Below are positions 34,798-44,907 of a stretch of DNA of 64,000 nt, in pieces (the stretch's first letter is position 1; each line of letters starts with the position of its first letter). The notes beneath the pieces were generated by a model. It was not told the DNA's origin and did no database searches. It saw only the letters and a program-made list of their open reading frames with translations. A program made the position numbers and the translations under genes. Where the stretch lies: NCBI GenBank assembly GCA_002104905.1, contig MCFE01000028.1:124001-188000 (forward strand). Direction: 5' to 3'. Origin of the DNA: Basidiobolus meristosporus CBS 931.73 (taxonomy: Eukaryota > Basidiobolomycota > Basidiobolomycetes > Basidiobolales > Basidiobolaceae).

Positions 34798-35250
34798 AGG
34801 TGATGATATGTTAGACTTCTGATGGCCTCTTGAATATTGGCCCACTCTTCTTTATTGCACTCAACAGCTTCACCAATCCTCAGTGTGGTTGGATTCTTAG
34901 GCTTTGGTATAAACACCACATTGTCTCCCTCCCATGCTCTTATAGGTTTTTCTGTGGGCTTTATCTTTGGGCAGTGTTGATGTGCTTTGAAGACTGGCCT
35001 GTGTTCCTCTGCTGTTACATTTTGAAATGGCTCAATTCTTGGCTGTGACATTGAGCTACTTGAGTTCCCTCCTTGCAGTAACAATACTGCCTTCTCTACT
35101 TGGGATATTGATTGCTCCACACATATTATCCACTCATCCTGTTTCTGGACTATTTACTGATTTCTCTAGGCCATTGCATCTATCCTATCAGCCACTGCAC
35201 TTAATTGCTACATTAATGCTTTGGTATGAGCTGACAACACACTTGCTAAT
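34798..35250 (-). pseudogene. ORF1 fragment of a Tnp2 transposon
   Basis: The minus-strand reading MEQSISQVEKAVLLLQGG...RIEPFQNVTAEEHRPVF and EGDNVVFIPKPKN, NKEEWANIQEAIRSL matches the coiled-coil and following region of ORF1. Both ends are cut: copia on the left and a reverse LTR on the right. Confidence 0.8.
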
Positions 35251-35373
35251 TGTGGTAAGAGTCTTGGAGATATTGGAAGTGATTGGGAGAACAAATAGAT
35301 TATGTGGTTTTCACTTAATGATTTATTAAATGTAAAAGCAGTATTTATACTTTTGCATGGTCCTGGCATTACA
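35251..35373 (-). repeat. reverse copia-1 LTR, left part (split by insertion)
   Basis: It begins TGTGGTAAGAGTCTTGG and ends CCTGGCATTACA, where the full-length copia begins. The remainder continues at 40042-40255. TTACA/CTACA at the two edges is the 5-bp target duplication with one change. Confidence 0.9.
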
Positions 35374-35723
35374 TGTTGTAAAAATTTGTATTTCCACCCA
35401 AGTATTCACCTAACTTAGTCACTTAGATCATCACCTTCAAATCCTAGAGAATACTGACCAAAATTCCTTGTTGGGATTTACTTAGAGTATTTTCACAAAG
35501 ATACCAGGTACCCAGAACATGAAAATTCTCAAAGTTGTCTAAGCAGCCCCACACTTTGCACACATGCTCTTGGGACCTTCCCCAACCTATTCTATGTGCT
35601 TGCTATGCCAAGACCAGGTAAAAGTATAAATACTACTTTTACATTCAATAAATCATTAAGTGAAAACCACATAATCCACTTGTTCTCCCAATCACTTCCA
35701 GTATCTCCAGGACTCTTACAACA
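35374..35723 (+). repeat. copia-1 5' LTR
   Basis: 350 bp with 8-bp inverted ends TGTTGTAA/TTACAACA. TATAAATA lies at 35625-35632 within a perfect 9-bp inverted repeat (35618-35642; arms GTAAAAGTA and TACTTTTAC). AATAAA follows at 35647-35652. Confidence 0.95.
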
Positions 35724-35735
35724 GGTTATGAGCCC
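35724..35735 (+). promoter_or_regulatory. half-tRNA primer-binding site, overlapping the gag start codon
   Basis: GGTTATGAGCCC directly follows the LTR. It is the complement of GGGCUCAUAACC, the anticodon stem-loop of fungal initiator tRNA-Met, not of a tRNA 3' end. Drosophila copia and yeast Ty5 prime in this way. The ATG inside the site (35728) is in frame with gag-pol. Confidence 0.85.
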
Positions 35736-37755
35736 CAAGCTGTCACTCTCTGCAACGTCTAATACTGCTATTACTGGAGTGTTTCCCTCTGCTGAAAAGT
35801 TGGATGGATCTAACTACCAAGTGTGGAAGATAAAGATGAAGATTCTGCTACAAGAAAGAGGCCTTTGGGATATTGTCATGGGAGAAGAATGCCATCCCAA
35901 AAGCATGGGAGAGCAAGCCTTGAAGTACCAGAAGAAAGTACAAAGTGCCTTTAACTGCATTTGCCTTAATGTTAAAGACAAATTGCTAATTCAATGCTCA
36001 AGGGCAAAAATGGCAAAGAATGCCTGGAAGGCATTAGAAGACACTTACCAGTCATGTTCAGCTGCTAAGAAAATGTATTTGAGACAAAAATTCTTTACTA
36101 CAAAGATGCTGCCAGGAGAAGAAATGAAAAATCTAATTAACAGAATTACCCTGCTGGTAGATGAGATGGAATCTGTGGGCATACCAACTACTGATGAGGA
36201 TGTGATAGTTACCATCCTGAATAGCCTGACAGACAAGTTTCAGGGCCTTGTATCAGTCCTAGAGTCCAGAACTGAAGATTTGACCTTAAATTACGTATAT
36301 GGAAGGCTCCTGGATGAAGAATTAAGAAAATCAAGCACCAATAAGAAGGAAGAAGAAAATGCTTTAATAAGCAATGATAGCAAACAAAGGAGGTACCCAA
36401 GACCCTACAAAGGCAACAGCAACCTATTTTGCAACTACTGCAAAAGGAAAGGACACACATCAGACCGGTGTCTCAAAAAGAGAGATTATCAGCAAAAGAA
36501 GCCTGAATATGGATATGCTGCAATAACTGAAGATAGACTATTCATATCTGCACTAAATATGACCACAAACAAGGATTCTCAGACGTGGTATATTGACTCT
36601 GGAGCTTCTCAACACTTTACACACCAAAAAGAACTTTTTACCCAATATCAAGAAATTCCAATTAAGAAGGTTTTCATGGGTGACAATAGAACACTTGATG
36701 CAGTGGAAGAAGGAACTATCCAAGTAAACCTTAGAAGCAGTGAAGTAAGCCATACACTGACCTTTAAAGAAGTACTCTATATACCAGAAATAGCCAAGAA
36801 CCTACTCTCTGTAAGCAAGGCCACAGCAGAAGGACTCAGTTTCAGTTTTGACAATTCTGGATGTAGGATCACTGATCAAAATGGTGCCCAAATTGCCTTG
36901 GGCATCAGAGATCAGAATCTATACAAGTTGACTTATATTCCATCATATTTGGAAGCCGATATAAGTAACTTAAATGAAGAAACACCAATGCTTTGGCACA
37001 TGAGATTTGGGCACATCAATTTTGATTTTTTGTGCAAAACAATCAAAGATCAGCTAATTTCTGGAGTGAAAATTGATCCCCCAGCTAAATTGGAGCACTG
37101 TGAAGCCTGCATATATGGGAAACAAGCCAGACAACTGTTCAAGAGCTCTGGGTTAATCAAAACTAAGAAAAAATTAGATCCAATTAACTCAGATCTGTGT
37201 GGGCCTATTCAAAATTTATCCCCAGGTGGGATGAAGTATATCATCACTTTTATTGATGATTATACAAGATACACATGGGTCTACTTCATGAAGAGAAAGA
37301 AAGAAGCTCTGTCTAAGTTCAGGGAATTCAAAGCCGTGGTGGAGAGAGAAACTGGTGAAAAAATCAAGAAAATATGCTCTGACAATGGTGGAAAATATAC
37401 CTCAAAACTCTTCAACCACTTGTGCAAAATTCATGGGATAAAGCAAGAGACTACTGTACCATACTCCCCACAGCAAAATGGAGTAGCAGAATGTGCTAAC
37501 AGATCAATAATTGATATGGCAAGATCTATGGTCCATGATCAAAAGTTATCCTGTGATTTTTGGGTGGAATCAGTTGCCACTGCTGTATATCTTAAAAATA
37601 GGAGTTACAACAGAATACTTTGTGATTCTACTCCATTTCAAGCATGGTATGGATACAGACCAAGTGCAGAATATCTAAGAATATTTGGGTGTCCAGCATA
37701 TGCCAAAAAAATAGCCGGAAATCAGTCAAAATTTGAGCCAAAAAATGTAAAATGA
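35728..37755 (+). pseudogene. copia-1 gag-protease-integrase open frame
   Basis: 675 codons from the ATG within the primer site. In order: gag (UBN2-like, about 20-215; NYQVWKIKMKILLQERG, KNAWKALEDTYQS), a CCHC knuckle CNYCKRKGHTSDRC near residue 235, retropepsin DSGAS near 289, and an HHCC zinc domain (HMRFGHINF...CEACIYGKQ) near 420-465. The integrase core has acidic residues in NSDLCGP, CSDNGGKY and GVAECANRS. The frame ends at a TGA at 37753 just past the integrase core, before RT; related copies read through here, so the stop is a lesion. The gag, protease and integrase parts look intact. Confidence 0.9.
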
Positions 37756-39708
37756 ATATTTTTGGGCTACTGCAATTAGAGTAAGGCATACAGACTCTAC
37801 AATACCAAAGCAAAGAAGCTTATCAAGTCCAGGGATGTGTTGTTTGATGAAAATTCAAAATGCTCACAAAAAATGACATCAGATGATGACAAAAATTGAT
37901 CTCAAGTCCACCAATTATCAGGATTGAATCAGAGCAAAACAATGAAAATTTTTTCACTCCAGAGGACTCTACAACTGTGGTTCAGCCAGAATCAGTGCCC
38001 AGGAATATCCCAGAAGTGATCATTCTAGTATCAAATGCCCAGAGATCCAATTGGACAAGAAATAGCCCAAATTACTATATCAGTGAGGGCACAAACTTAG
38101 CCTATGCTTATTCAGTCCATATTGATGAACCCCAGACTGCAAAAGAGGCCCTAAATAGCCCTCAGACAAAGTTTTGGAGATCTGCAATGACTGAGGAATA
38201 TCAGGCCCTGATGGAAAATCAAACTTGGGACTTGGTCAAATTACCAATCTACCAAAAATCAACTGGATGCAGATGGGTCTTCAAGACAAAATACAAGGCT
38301 GATGGTACAATTGAAAGATACAAAGCAAGACTTGTAGCCAAAGGATACTCTCAAACAAAAGGACTTGACTATACTGAGACCTTTGCACCGGTAGCCAAGT
38401 TTAATTCCATCAGATCAATATTGGCTATTGCAGCCAAATATAAGTTTTTTATTCATCAAATGGATGTAAAAACTGCATTTTTGAATGGAGGACTTGATGA
38501 GGACGTGTATATAGATCAGCCTGATGGGCTTGTTGATCAAGATAACTCCCACTTGGTCTGCAAGCTTAAAGAGTCACTATATGGTCTCAAACAATCACCA
38601 AGAGCCTGGAATTGCAAGATAGATTCTTATTTGGAATCTTTGAGTTTCAAAAGAAGTAATGCTGACTATAGTATATACTATAAGCCAGATAGAGCAAATC
38701 CAGTTCTATTAGCTCTATATGTGGATGATCTTATTATAGTGCCAATAACCTAGAAACATTGGAAGAGACTAAATCCAGCCTATCTAAGGAGTTCAAGATG
38801 TCTGATCTAGGTGAACTTAGTTACTGCTTAGGGATTAAGTTCTCCATAGACAGAAGTACCCAGACTATTACCCTAAGCCAATCCAAGTATATTCAAGATA
38901 CACTATAGAAGTACCAAATGGAAGACTGTAAACCAGCAGCTACCCCAATGGAGACAAACCTTAACTTGGTCAAAACTCAACCAAATCAAGAGAGCTTGGT
39001 GCCATCTGAAAGCCCTGACTTTCCTTATTAATCTATGGTTAGCAGTCTGATGTATATCATGCTTGGAACATGTCCAGATATCTTTTATTCAGTGGGAGTT
39101 GTCAGCCAACATAATCAGAACTATGGATCTGATCATATTGCAGCAGTTAAGCGGATTTTTAGATACCTAAAAGGAACTGCTGACAACTCCTCAAGATACA
39201 CTTATAAGGACTCAGAACAGGATCTTGTGGGATACTCTGATGCTGATTGGGGACAAAATTTGGAAGACAGAAGATCCACCACAGGATACACCTTTCTTTA
39301 CTGTAAAGGAGCAATTTCATGGAATTCAAGAAAGCAACCAACCATAGCACTTTCCACCACAGAGGCAGAGTATATGGCAGCCTGTGAAGCTACAAAAGAA
39401 GAAATGTGGCTAAGAAAACTTCTTACAGATTTAGGCCTATGTTAAAAAACGCCTATTACTTTATTTCAAGATAATCAAGGATGTACACAATTAGGTAGAA
39501 ATCCAACTTTTCATGCTAGAACTAAGCACATAGATATTAGACATCATTTCATACATGAAGCTATAGAGAATAACTTAGTTAGCTTAGTTTACTGTCCTAC
39601 AGATGAAATGATTGCAGACATATATTCCAAACCATTAGCTAGAGACAAGTTTGAATATCTTAGGTCAAAATTAGGACTAGTCAGTACAAGCATTTAGCTG
39701 AGTGGGAG
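37756..39708 (+). pseudogene. copia-1 RT and RNase H, broken
   Basis: After the stop at 37753, a second stop (CN*SKAYRL) and a frameshift near 37890, a 285-codon frame (37896-38753) carries RT ([35 protein letters not shown]). It is lost by a deletion right after YVDD. A third frame (39035-39445) carries RNase H (SDADWGQN, ALSTTEAEYMAACEATKEE). The pol end NIRHHFIHEAIENNLVSLV reaches the polypurine tract. Confidence 0.92.
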
Positions 39709-40041
39709 TGTTGTAGAAATTTGTAATTCCACCTAAATATTCACCTAACTTAGTCACTTAGATCATCACCTTCAAATCCTAGAGAATCCTGACCAAAATT
39801 CCTTGTTGGGATTTACTTTGAATATTTACCCAGAACATGAAAATTCTCAAAGTTGTCCAAACAGCCCCAAGCTTTGCACACATTTTCTTGGGACCTTTTG
39901 TAACCTATTCTATGTGTTTGGCATGCTAAGACTATGTAAAAGTATAAATACTACTTTTACATTCAATAAATCATTAAGTGAAAACCACATAATCTACTTG
40001 TTCTCCCAGTCACTTCCAATATCTCCAAGACTCTTACAACA
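39709..40041 (+). repeat. copia-1 3' LTR
   Basis: 333 bp, TGTTGTAG...TTACAACA, with a roughly 17-bp deletion relative to the 5' LTR (the ATTTTCACC..AGGTACCCAG stretch is shortened). The TATA inverted repeat at 39936-39960 is intact. Confidence 0.94.
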
Positions 40042-40255
40042 CTACAAACATGTAGAATTGGTCAAGAAAAATTCCAAGAGCATATGTGCAAAGTTTGGGG
40101 CTGTTTGGACAACTTTGAGAATTTTCATGTTCTGGGTAAATACTCCAAGTAAATCCTGACAAGGAATTTGGTCAGTATTCCCCAGGATTGGAAGGTAATG
40201 ATCTAAGTGACTAAGTTGGGTGAATATTTAGGTGGAATTACAAATTTTTACAACA
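40042..40255 (-). repeat. reverse copia-1 LTR, right part
   Basis: It continues the LTR begun at 35251-35373, from CTACAAACATG to TTTTTACAACA. Removing 35374-40041 plus one 5-bp duplicate restores a single LTR of normal length. The outer flanks (ORF1 fragment left, copia RNase H right) do not match each other, which suggests recombination after insertion. Confidence 0.9.
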
Positions 40256-40418
40256 ATTTCATATGTGGATCTATAAAGAATAACTTAGTTAGCTTAGTTC
40301 ACTGTCTTTCAGATGAAATGATTGCAAACATATTTACCAAACCATTAGCTAGAGACAAGTGTGAATGTCTTAAGTCAAAACTAGGACCAGTCAGTACAAA
40401 CATTTAGCTGAGTGGGAG
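40256..40418 (+). pseudogene. copia-1 pol 3' fragment
   Basis: It encodes the last part of RNase H (KNNLVSLVHCLSDEMIA, FTKPLARDKCECLKSKLG) and the polypurine tract, leading into the LTR at 40419. Confidence 0.9.
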
Positions 40419-41090
40419 TGTTGTACGAATTTGTAATTCCACCCAAATATTCACCTAACTTAGTCACTTGGAATACTACCTTCAAATCCTAGAGAATACT
40501 GACCAAATTCCTTGTTGGGATTTACTCAGAATATTTTCACCATAGTATCAGGTGTTGTAAAAATTTGTAATTCCACCTAAATATTTGCCTAACTTAGTCA
40601 CTTAGATCATTACCCTCAAATCCTAGAGAATACTGACCAAATTCCTTGTTGGGATTTACTTAGAATATTTTCACCAAAATACCAGGTACCCAGAACATGA
40701 AAATTCTCAAAGTTGTCCAAACAGCCCCAAACTTTGCACACATGTTCTTGGGACCTTCCTTAACCTATTCTACGTGTTTGTAATGCCAAGACCAGGTAAA
40801 AGTATAAATACTACTTTTACATTCAATAAATCATTAAGTGAAAACTACATAATCTACCTGTTCTCCCAGTCACTTCCAATATCTCCAAGACTCTTACAAC
40901 ATCAGGTACCCCAAACATGAAAATTCTCAAAGTTGTCCAAGCAGTTCCAAACTTTGCACACATGTTCTTGGGACCTTCCTAAACATATTCTACATGCTGT
41001 TATGCCAAGACCATGTAAAAGTATAAATACTACTTTTACACTCAGTAAATCATTAAGTGAATATCACATAATATACTTGTCCTCCAACAA
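40419..41090 (+). repeat. copia-1 3' LTR interrupted by a solo LTR
   Basis: It starts TGTTGTACGAATTTG after a polypurine tract. It is split at 40552 by a solo LTR (40553-40901) and resumes at 40902. The right end has decayed (CTTGTCCTCCAACAACA, lacking the usual last 35 bases), so the edge is approximate. Confidence 0.88.
40553..40901 (+). repeat. copia-1 solo LTR with perfect duplication
   Basis: 349 bp, TGTTGTAA...TTACAACA, flanked by TCAGG on both sides (40548-40552 and 40902-40906) inside an older LTR of the same family. It closely resembles the solo LTR at 33591-33939, including the shared CGTGTTTGTAATGCC variant. Confidence 0.94.
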
Positions 41091-41131
41091 CAGGATCTCC
41101 TGGCATTAAATACTGGAATGATCACTTCTAA
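41091..41131 (-). pseudogene. tiny copia-1 fragment
   Basis: AGGATCTCCTGGCATTAAAT and TGGAATGATCACTTCTA match the integrase-RT linker of copia-1 on the minus strand (compare 6498-6535). It is the last transposon sequence recognised before the gene-bearing part. Confidence 0.7.
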
Positions 41132-41829
41132 GTGGATAATGAGTAGCTAGCTATTATTGCAATATCAGGGTGTGGAAAGGTGTGGCCAAATAGAAATATT
41201 TCAGCCATCTATGATGCACAAATAATAAGCATAGGCCATCCAATAGTAGTACAGGCATCATTGTGGGAATGTTAGGGGATAGTTGATATACCACTACAAC
41301 CCTATGATGCCAGTTATCATACAGGTCTTTCCTCAATTCTTTGCAACACATCTCTAACTTTGGTTTTACAAGCTTCAGGGAGAAATATTGATTTGTGTTT
41401 AGACTGTATAGTCTGAAATTGGTACAGATGGGAGCTTGGAAGGGGTTTAGTCAATATAGTATACTAAGTATAGTATCAAGAGAGTAGTGCAACAGTAGGG
41501 CATTAGTGCGAAGCAAAAGTAGGTCCACCTTGAAATTTCCATTAGCTAAGAGCAAGGCATATTGACCCAAGAAAACAACAAGTAGCACCATAGGATGGGC
41601 GACAGGAATCCTTTAATGATATCAGCAGAATTTGATTGCGTGGCATACGGATCCCAAACTGTTTGAGTTTGGTTGGGATTCTTTTAATCGCTTGCCTCAT
41701 TTTGCTGTAGTGCCGCTTCAGAACAGTTAGATTTTATTTTCCGGAGTTTCGGAAGACCACGCTTCATCACCATGGTGTATAAATAACCAGCAGTCAGGAT
41801 AGTTCCTAGTGGAGAATTGCTCGCTAACC
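41132..41829. other. boundary region between transposon block and genes
   Basis: About 0.7 kb without a supported gene or repeat. GC content and CpG frequency rise from about 41,580 on. A TATA box (TATAAATA, 41778-41785) sits about 45 bp before the ATG of the next gene. Confidence 0.6.
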
Positions 41830-42297
41830 ATGCTCCTCCGTACTATAGCACTGATGCTGGTCATAGGCTCTGGATCATGTGAGCCCCACCTCGGGATGCG
41901 TTACGATGCCACTCCTCCGCCCAGCTGTGTGGACGACAAGCTGGGCAACCACACGGTAAGCGAACACAATGCCTGCGACTCCATAGTCAAGACATACCCA
42001 ATGTATGAGCCGTGTTGTGTGAAGCATCGCGAATGCTACAGCAAGTGCGGACCGACAGAAACAAAAGAAGGCTGTGACAATGAGTTTCGATTCTGCCTGC
42101 AGCAGACTTGTGGGGCTGGAAAGCGAAAGTTCGTTCGTAGCAGGTGCAACACTGGCTGGTCTTGGTTCGGGCCTGGGATGAACAGCCACAGAGTGGCGGA
42201 GTCTTCTGATTTCAGTTGTAAAGAATACGCAGCCAAACAGGCGCAATCTTGCCATGACAGTGATCCCGCCGAGCCCTCCCCGATCTCGGAAGAATGA
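41830..42297 (+). CDS. secreted group XII-like phospholipase A2 homologue
   Basis: 155 residues from ATG at 41830. An upstream GTG at 41809 keeps the frame but is not a credible start. Residues 1-17 (MLLRTIALMLVIGSGSC) look like a signal peptide. The mature part has about 12 cysteines and the core CCVKHRECYSKCG followed by CDNEFRFCLQQTC, the layout of group XII PLA2 (CCxxHDxCY ... CDxxFxxCLxxxC). The usual Asp after the catalytic His is Arg, so calcium-dependent catalysis is doubtful; a binding or regulatory role is possible. TATA box at 41778. The stop is followed by a 26-bp tandem repeat. No intron seen. It is the first intact gene beside the transposon block. Confidence 0.75.
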   Translation: MLLRTIALMLVIGSGSCEPHLGMRYDATPPPSCVDDKLGNHTVSEHNACDSIVKTYPMYEPCCVKHRECYSKCGPTETKEGCDNEFRFCLQQTCGAGKRKFVRSRCNTGWSWFGPGMNSHRVAESSDFSCKEYAAKQAQSCHDSDPAEPSPISEE

Positions 42298-42307
42298 TTT
42301 TGCGTCG

Positions 42308-42424
42308 AGTGATTAATCTACTCAGTGATTGATCTATTTAATGGAGCCAAGTGATTAATCTATTTAATGGAGCCAAGTGATTGATCTATTTAATGGAGCC
42401 AAGTGATTAATCTATTTAATGGAG
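42308..42424. repeat. 26-bp tandem repeat after the PLA2-like gene
   Basis: About 4.5 units starting AGTGATTRATCTATTT, with TTAATC and TTGATC versions alternating between units. It lies in the 3' flank; a possible polyadenylation signal AATAAA follows near 42470. Too short and unspaced for a CRISPR array. Confidence 0.85.
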
Positions 42425-42794
42425 TGGCTGCAGAGTCATGAGCAGCAAGAAATTAATATGAACCCCAATAAAACCTTGCATCGAACCTTGCATTGTCCAC
42501 TTCGCCATCTCCACACTGCCTGAATTGAGGAATGAATTTGGAACATCACGCTCTTTGGCCACTGATATGGCGATCTCGGCTCGATACGGTAGTGCAATTT
42601 AGCCATCTTTACCCACGGGAGAGGTGGTACATTGAGGTGGATGGAAATTTCGATTTATTTACAGGTGGAGAATGACTGAACCATCTCCAAATCAAAAATT
42701 TTACAGCTTAAGATTACTTGGTGACTCTGCCAAATAACTACTTGGTGACTATGCCAGATAGGAGAACGAAAAAGGAATGGGTTTGGGCTGCACC
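42425..42794. other. intergenic, convergent 3' flanks
   Basis: 370 bp between the PLA2-like gene and the minus-strand arrestin gene. Nothing coding; AT-rich near 42,650-42,720. Confidence 0.6.
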
Positions 42795-43831
42795 TCAGCG
42801 GATAAGGCAGGTGCGGTATGTGTCGATGGTGATTTCCTTGTAGGAGGGTAGTTTCGGAGCGACGCTTTCCTCTACTGGTGTGTAGACGGGCAAACTCTCA
42901 TCCTCCTGTCGTTTATGAGTGATCTCAATATTGAACGTGATGTAGCCACACTCGATCTTCCCATTGATGTCAAATCCCACCAATACGATGACTTCATGAC
43001 TGGTCTGAATATACTTGGTTGAGCATCCTGGCTGAAAAATGTCATTTTTGGGCAATCGGACATTGAACAGGAATTCGCTACAGCTAACTGCTTGGTTGCT
43101 AATCTCGCGCCACTGCTGAGTTTTCTTCGAGTTTTCTTCTCCCAAGCTGACGTTTTGAACCAATCTGAATGCCACCCGGCGGACTTTCACCTTTTCCTTC
43201 AGAGGAAGAACCTTGACATGTAATGGTACGACTTCCCCTAGGGTGTAGTTCCTCTTGGGCGCTTGGATACTAACGCTGGCCGCGGACTTGTACACCTGAG
43301 TAATGTGAAGCGACTCATCATGGATGTCTGCACCCACTGAACGAAGGAATCTTTTGACGAGTACGGGCTTTTGGATACGGATATCGCAAAGAATATGAGG
43401 CCGCTCGATAGTGGCTTTGAGGCGGTAGGTTATTTGACCAAATTGAGTCACTACAGTCTCAGGAAGATGGCCTGGGAATCGGTATTCGAATTCAAAGGCA
43501 TTTTTCCCAACGGCAAGAGAGTAAGTCGAGTTTGGCTCGATAAGCGTCAACGTGTCGTCCAGTATTATTTTGTTGGTGCCGTCAGAGTGACCTTTAGAGA
43601 AATTCGAGTTAGTCGATGTAAGGGACGGATCCTCGTTGTGTCGTGCATACCTGACTCCCGTATAATCTGAGCTCTTCCTTCAAGTCTCAATTGGATGGAT
43701 TTGATCTTGGTCACCTTTTTCACATCCAAAATTAGTGCGCCTCGGAAGGCAACGCCAGCAGCCTCAGAGGGACTCCCATGCAGTATGATTGCAGGCTTCT
43801 CCAGGAGAATCTCACAACACGAAGATTTCAT
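42795..43831 (-). CDS. arrestin-domain protein (ART/alpha-arrestin-like)
   Basis: Two exons on the minus strand: 43831-43651 and 43591-42795. The 59-nt intron (43650-43592) has GTATGC...CTAAAG with branch-like CGACTAAC; phases close to 325 residues. The N-terminal arrestin domain has the typical FEFEYRFPGHLPETV and ITYRLKATIERP. The C-terminal domain begins SVSIQAPKRNYTLGEVVPLHVKV and ends with GYITFNIEITHK; a proline-containing tail (LPVYTPVEESVAPKLPSY) follows. Alpha-arrestins in fungi link ubiquitin ligases to plasma-membrane cargo. I see no PPxY motif here, so ligase recruitment is not shown. A TATATATA box lies at 43891-43898 upstream. It is short compared with yeast ARTs, closer to animal ARRDC size. 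Confidence 0.85.
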
Positions 43832-44907
43832 GATAGTTGTCGCGGACAGTTATGATTAATGAACAGAAACCGTCTCGCAGATACTTGGGCTATATATACG
43901 GCGGCTGGTCAAGGACTGAACGACTCGGTTAAATGCATTCCACCATTTAAAGGAATCCCATATCCATGAAGATCCACCTCCCCTAGACTGCTTCGCAGAC
44001 AGCAGATGCCAATCATCTGAGACTTCTGAATGCCGAATATAGGGCTTGTATTAGGTTATTGGCAACAAGCCAAGGTGGGATCGGTTTAAATGATTACCAG
44101 ATAAACTTTTGGCCAGAATAGTCCAGATGTTGGGCATATTTGGGCTGCATGTGATGAGTGATATCATGTGTATTCTTAGATAAGCTTGATGACATTTTGG
44201 CATCTGCCACTGCTGGCATCGCTTTTCAATACTGACAAACAGCTTCACCATTGGACGCTGCGAAAAGTGGGTATTACTTATTGCCGTTCTACAGAGCACC
44301 CTGATCAACCGCTCCCACGCTTTGAATCCTCTGTTGCTTATGATGGATAGCAACGACCATATGTCAGATGAAGTCCCAAAGTGACATACCCGCCATTGTC
44401 ACCGTGAAGGAGTTGAGTGGGTTCCCGTTAACCTTAAGCAGCGGAGATTGACCACTTCAAATGGCAGTAGTCCATAGTAAGCCAGCCGTTTTAGATAAAC
44501 TCTTGCCTTAAGAGCTGGGCAGCGTGTAACGGGAAGCGGTAGTTTGTTGGCTGCTTTTGGCCCACTGGATTCTTCATTTGGCAGGTCGGATTGGAAATGG
44601 CCTGTTTCACACCATTTCTATTTTCTGTTACAGCATCGACCGATTCTAGACGAAGGATAACATGAATGTTCCTTACTAATCATTGGAGTCCGCACGTTTG
44701 TGTAAGCTTGAATTTCAGTTTGCTAGCTCTGGAGAATCACCCACAAATTGAATCTTGATCTCCAAGACGAATCAGTAGATTCGATTTTTGGACCTTAGAT
44801 CTGTTGCCGCAGTAAGGTGCCAAATTCAACATACCTGCTGTATGTTCTGTGAGGGATTGCTTACCTGTGTATAGCATATGATCTGTAAAACTTAGATTCC
44901 ATGTACA
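43832..44907. other. gene-poor 1.08-kb interval
   Basis: A 100-codon minus-strand frame (44353-44051) is open but shows no recognisable domain and poor codon pattern; I do not call it. The promoter of the arrestin gene is at the left, that of the ten-exon gene at the right. Nothing else supported. Confidence 0.5.

Larger units (their letters stand above)
35374..40041 (+). mobile_element. full-length copia-1 retrotransposon
   Basis: LTRs at 35374-35723 and 39709-40041 enclose a primer site, a gag-pol frame and a polypurine tract (TGAGTGGGAG before 39709). It sits inside a reverse copia-1 LTR with TTACA/CTACA duplications. The gene order gag, protease, integrase, RT, RNase H defines Ty1/copia. 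It is inactive: stops at 37753 and shortly after, a frameshift near 37890, and another just after the RT YVDD box at about 38740. The LTRs differ at roughly 20 sites plus a 17-bp deletion in the 3' LTR, so the insertion is not recent. Confidence 0.95.

Noticed and set aside
34283-34798. 171-codon open frame as a gene
   Set aside because: It is an internal piece of copia-1 pre-integrase/integrase lacking both ends.
41809-41829. N-terminal extension of the PLA2-like gene from a GTG
   Set aside because: Only a GTG start would allow it. The ATG at 41830 places a clean signal peptide at the N-terminus and sits a normal distance after the TATA box.
42308-42424. CRISPR-like array
   Set aside because: Units are directly tandem with no spacers, few in number, and the setting is eukaryotic.
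44051-44353. 100-codon minus-strand frame in the interval before the ten-exon gene
   Set aside because: No recognisable motif, no matching splice structure, no promoter signal. Length is within chance for this composition.
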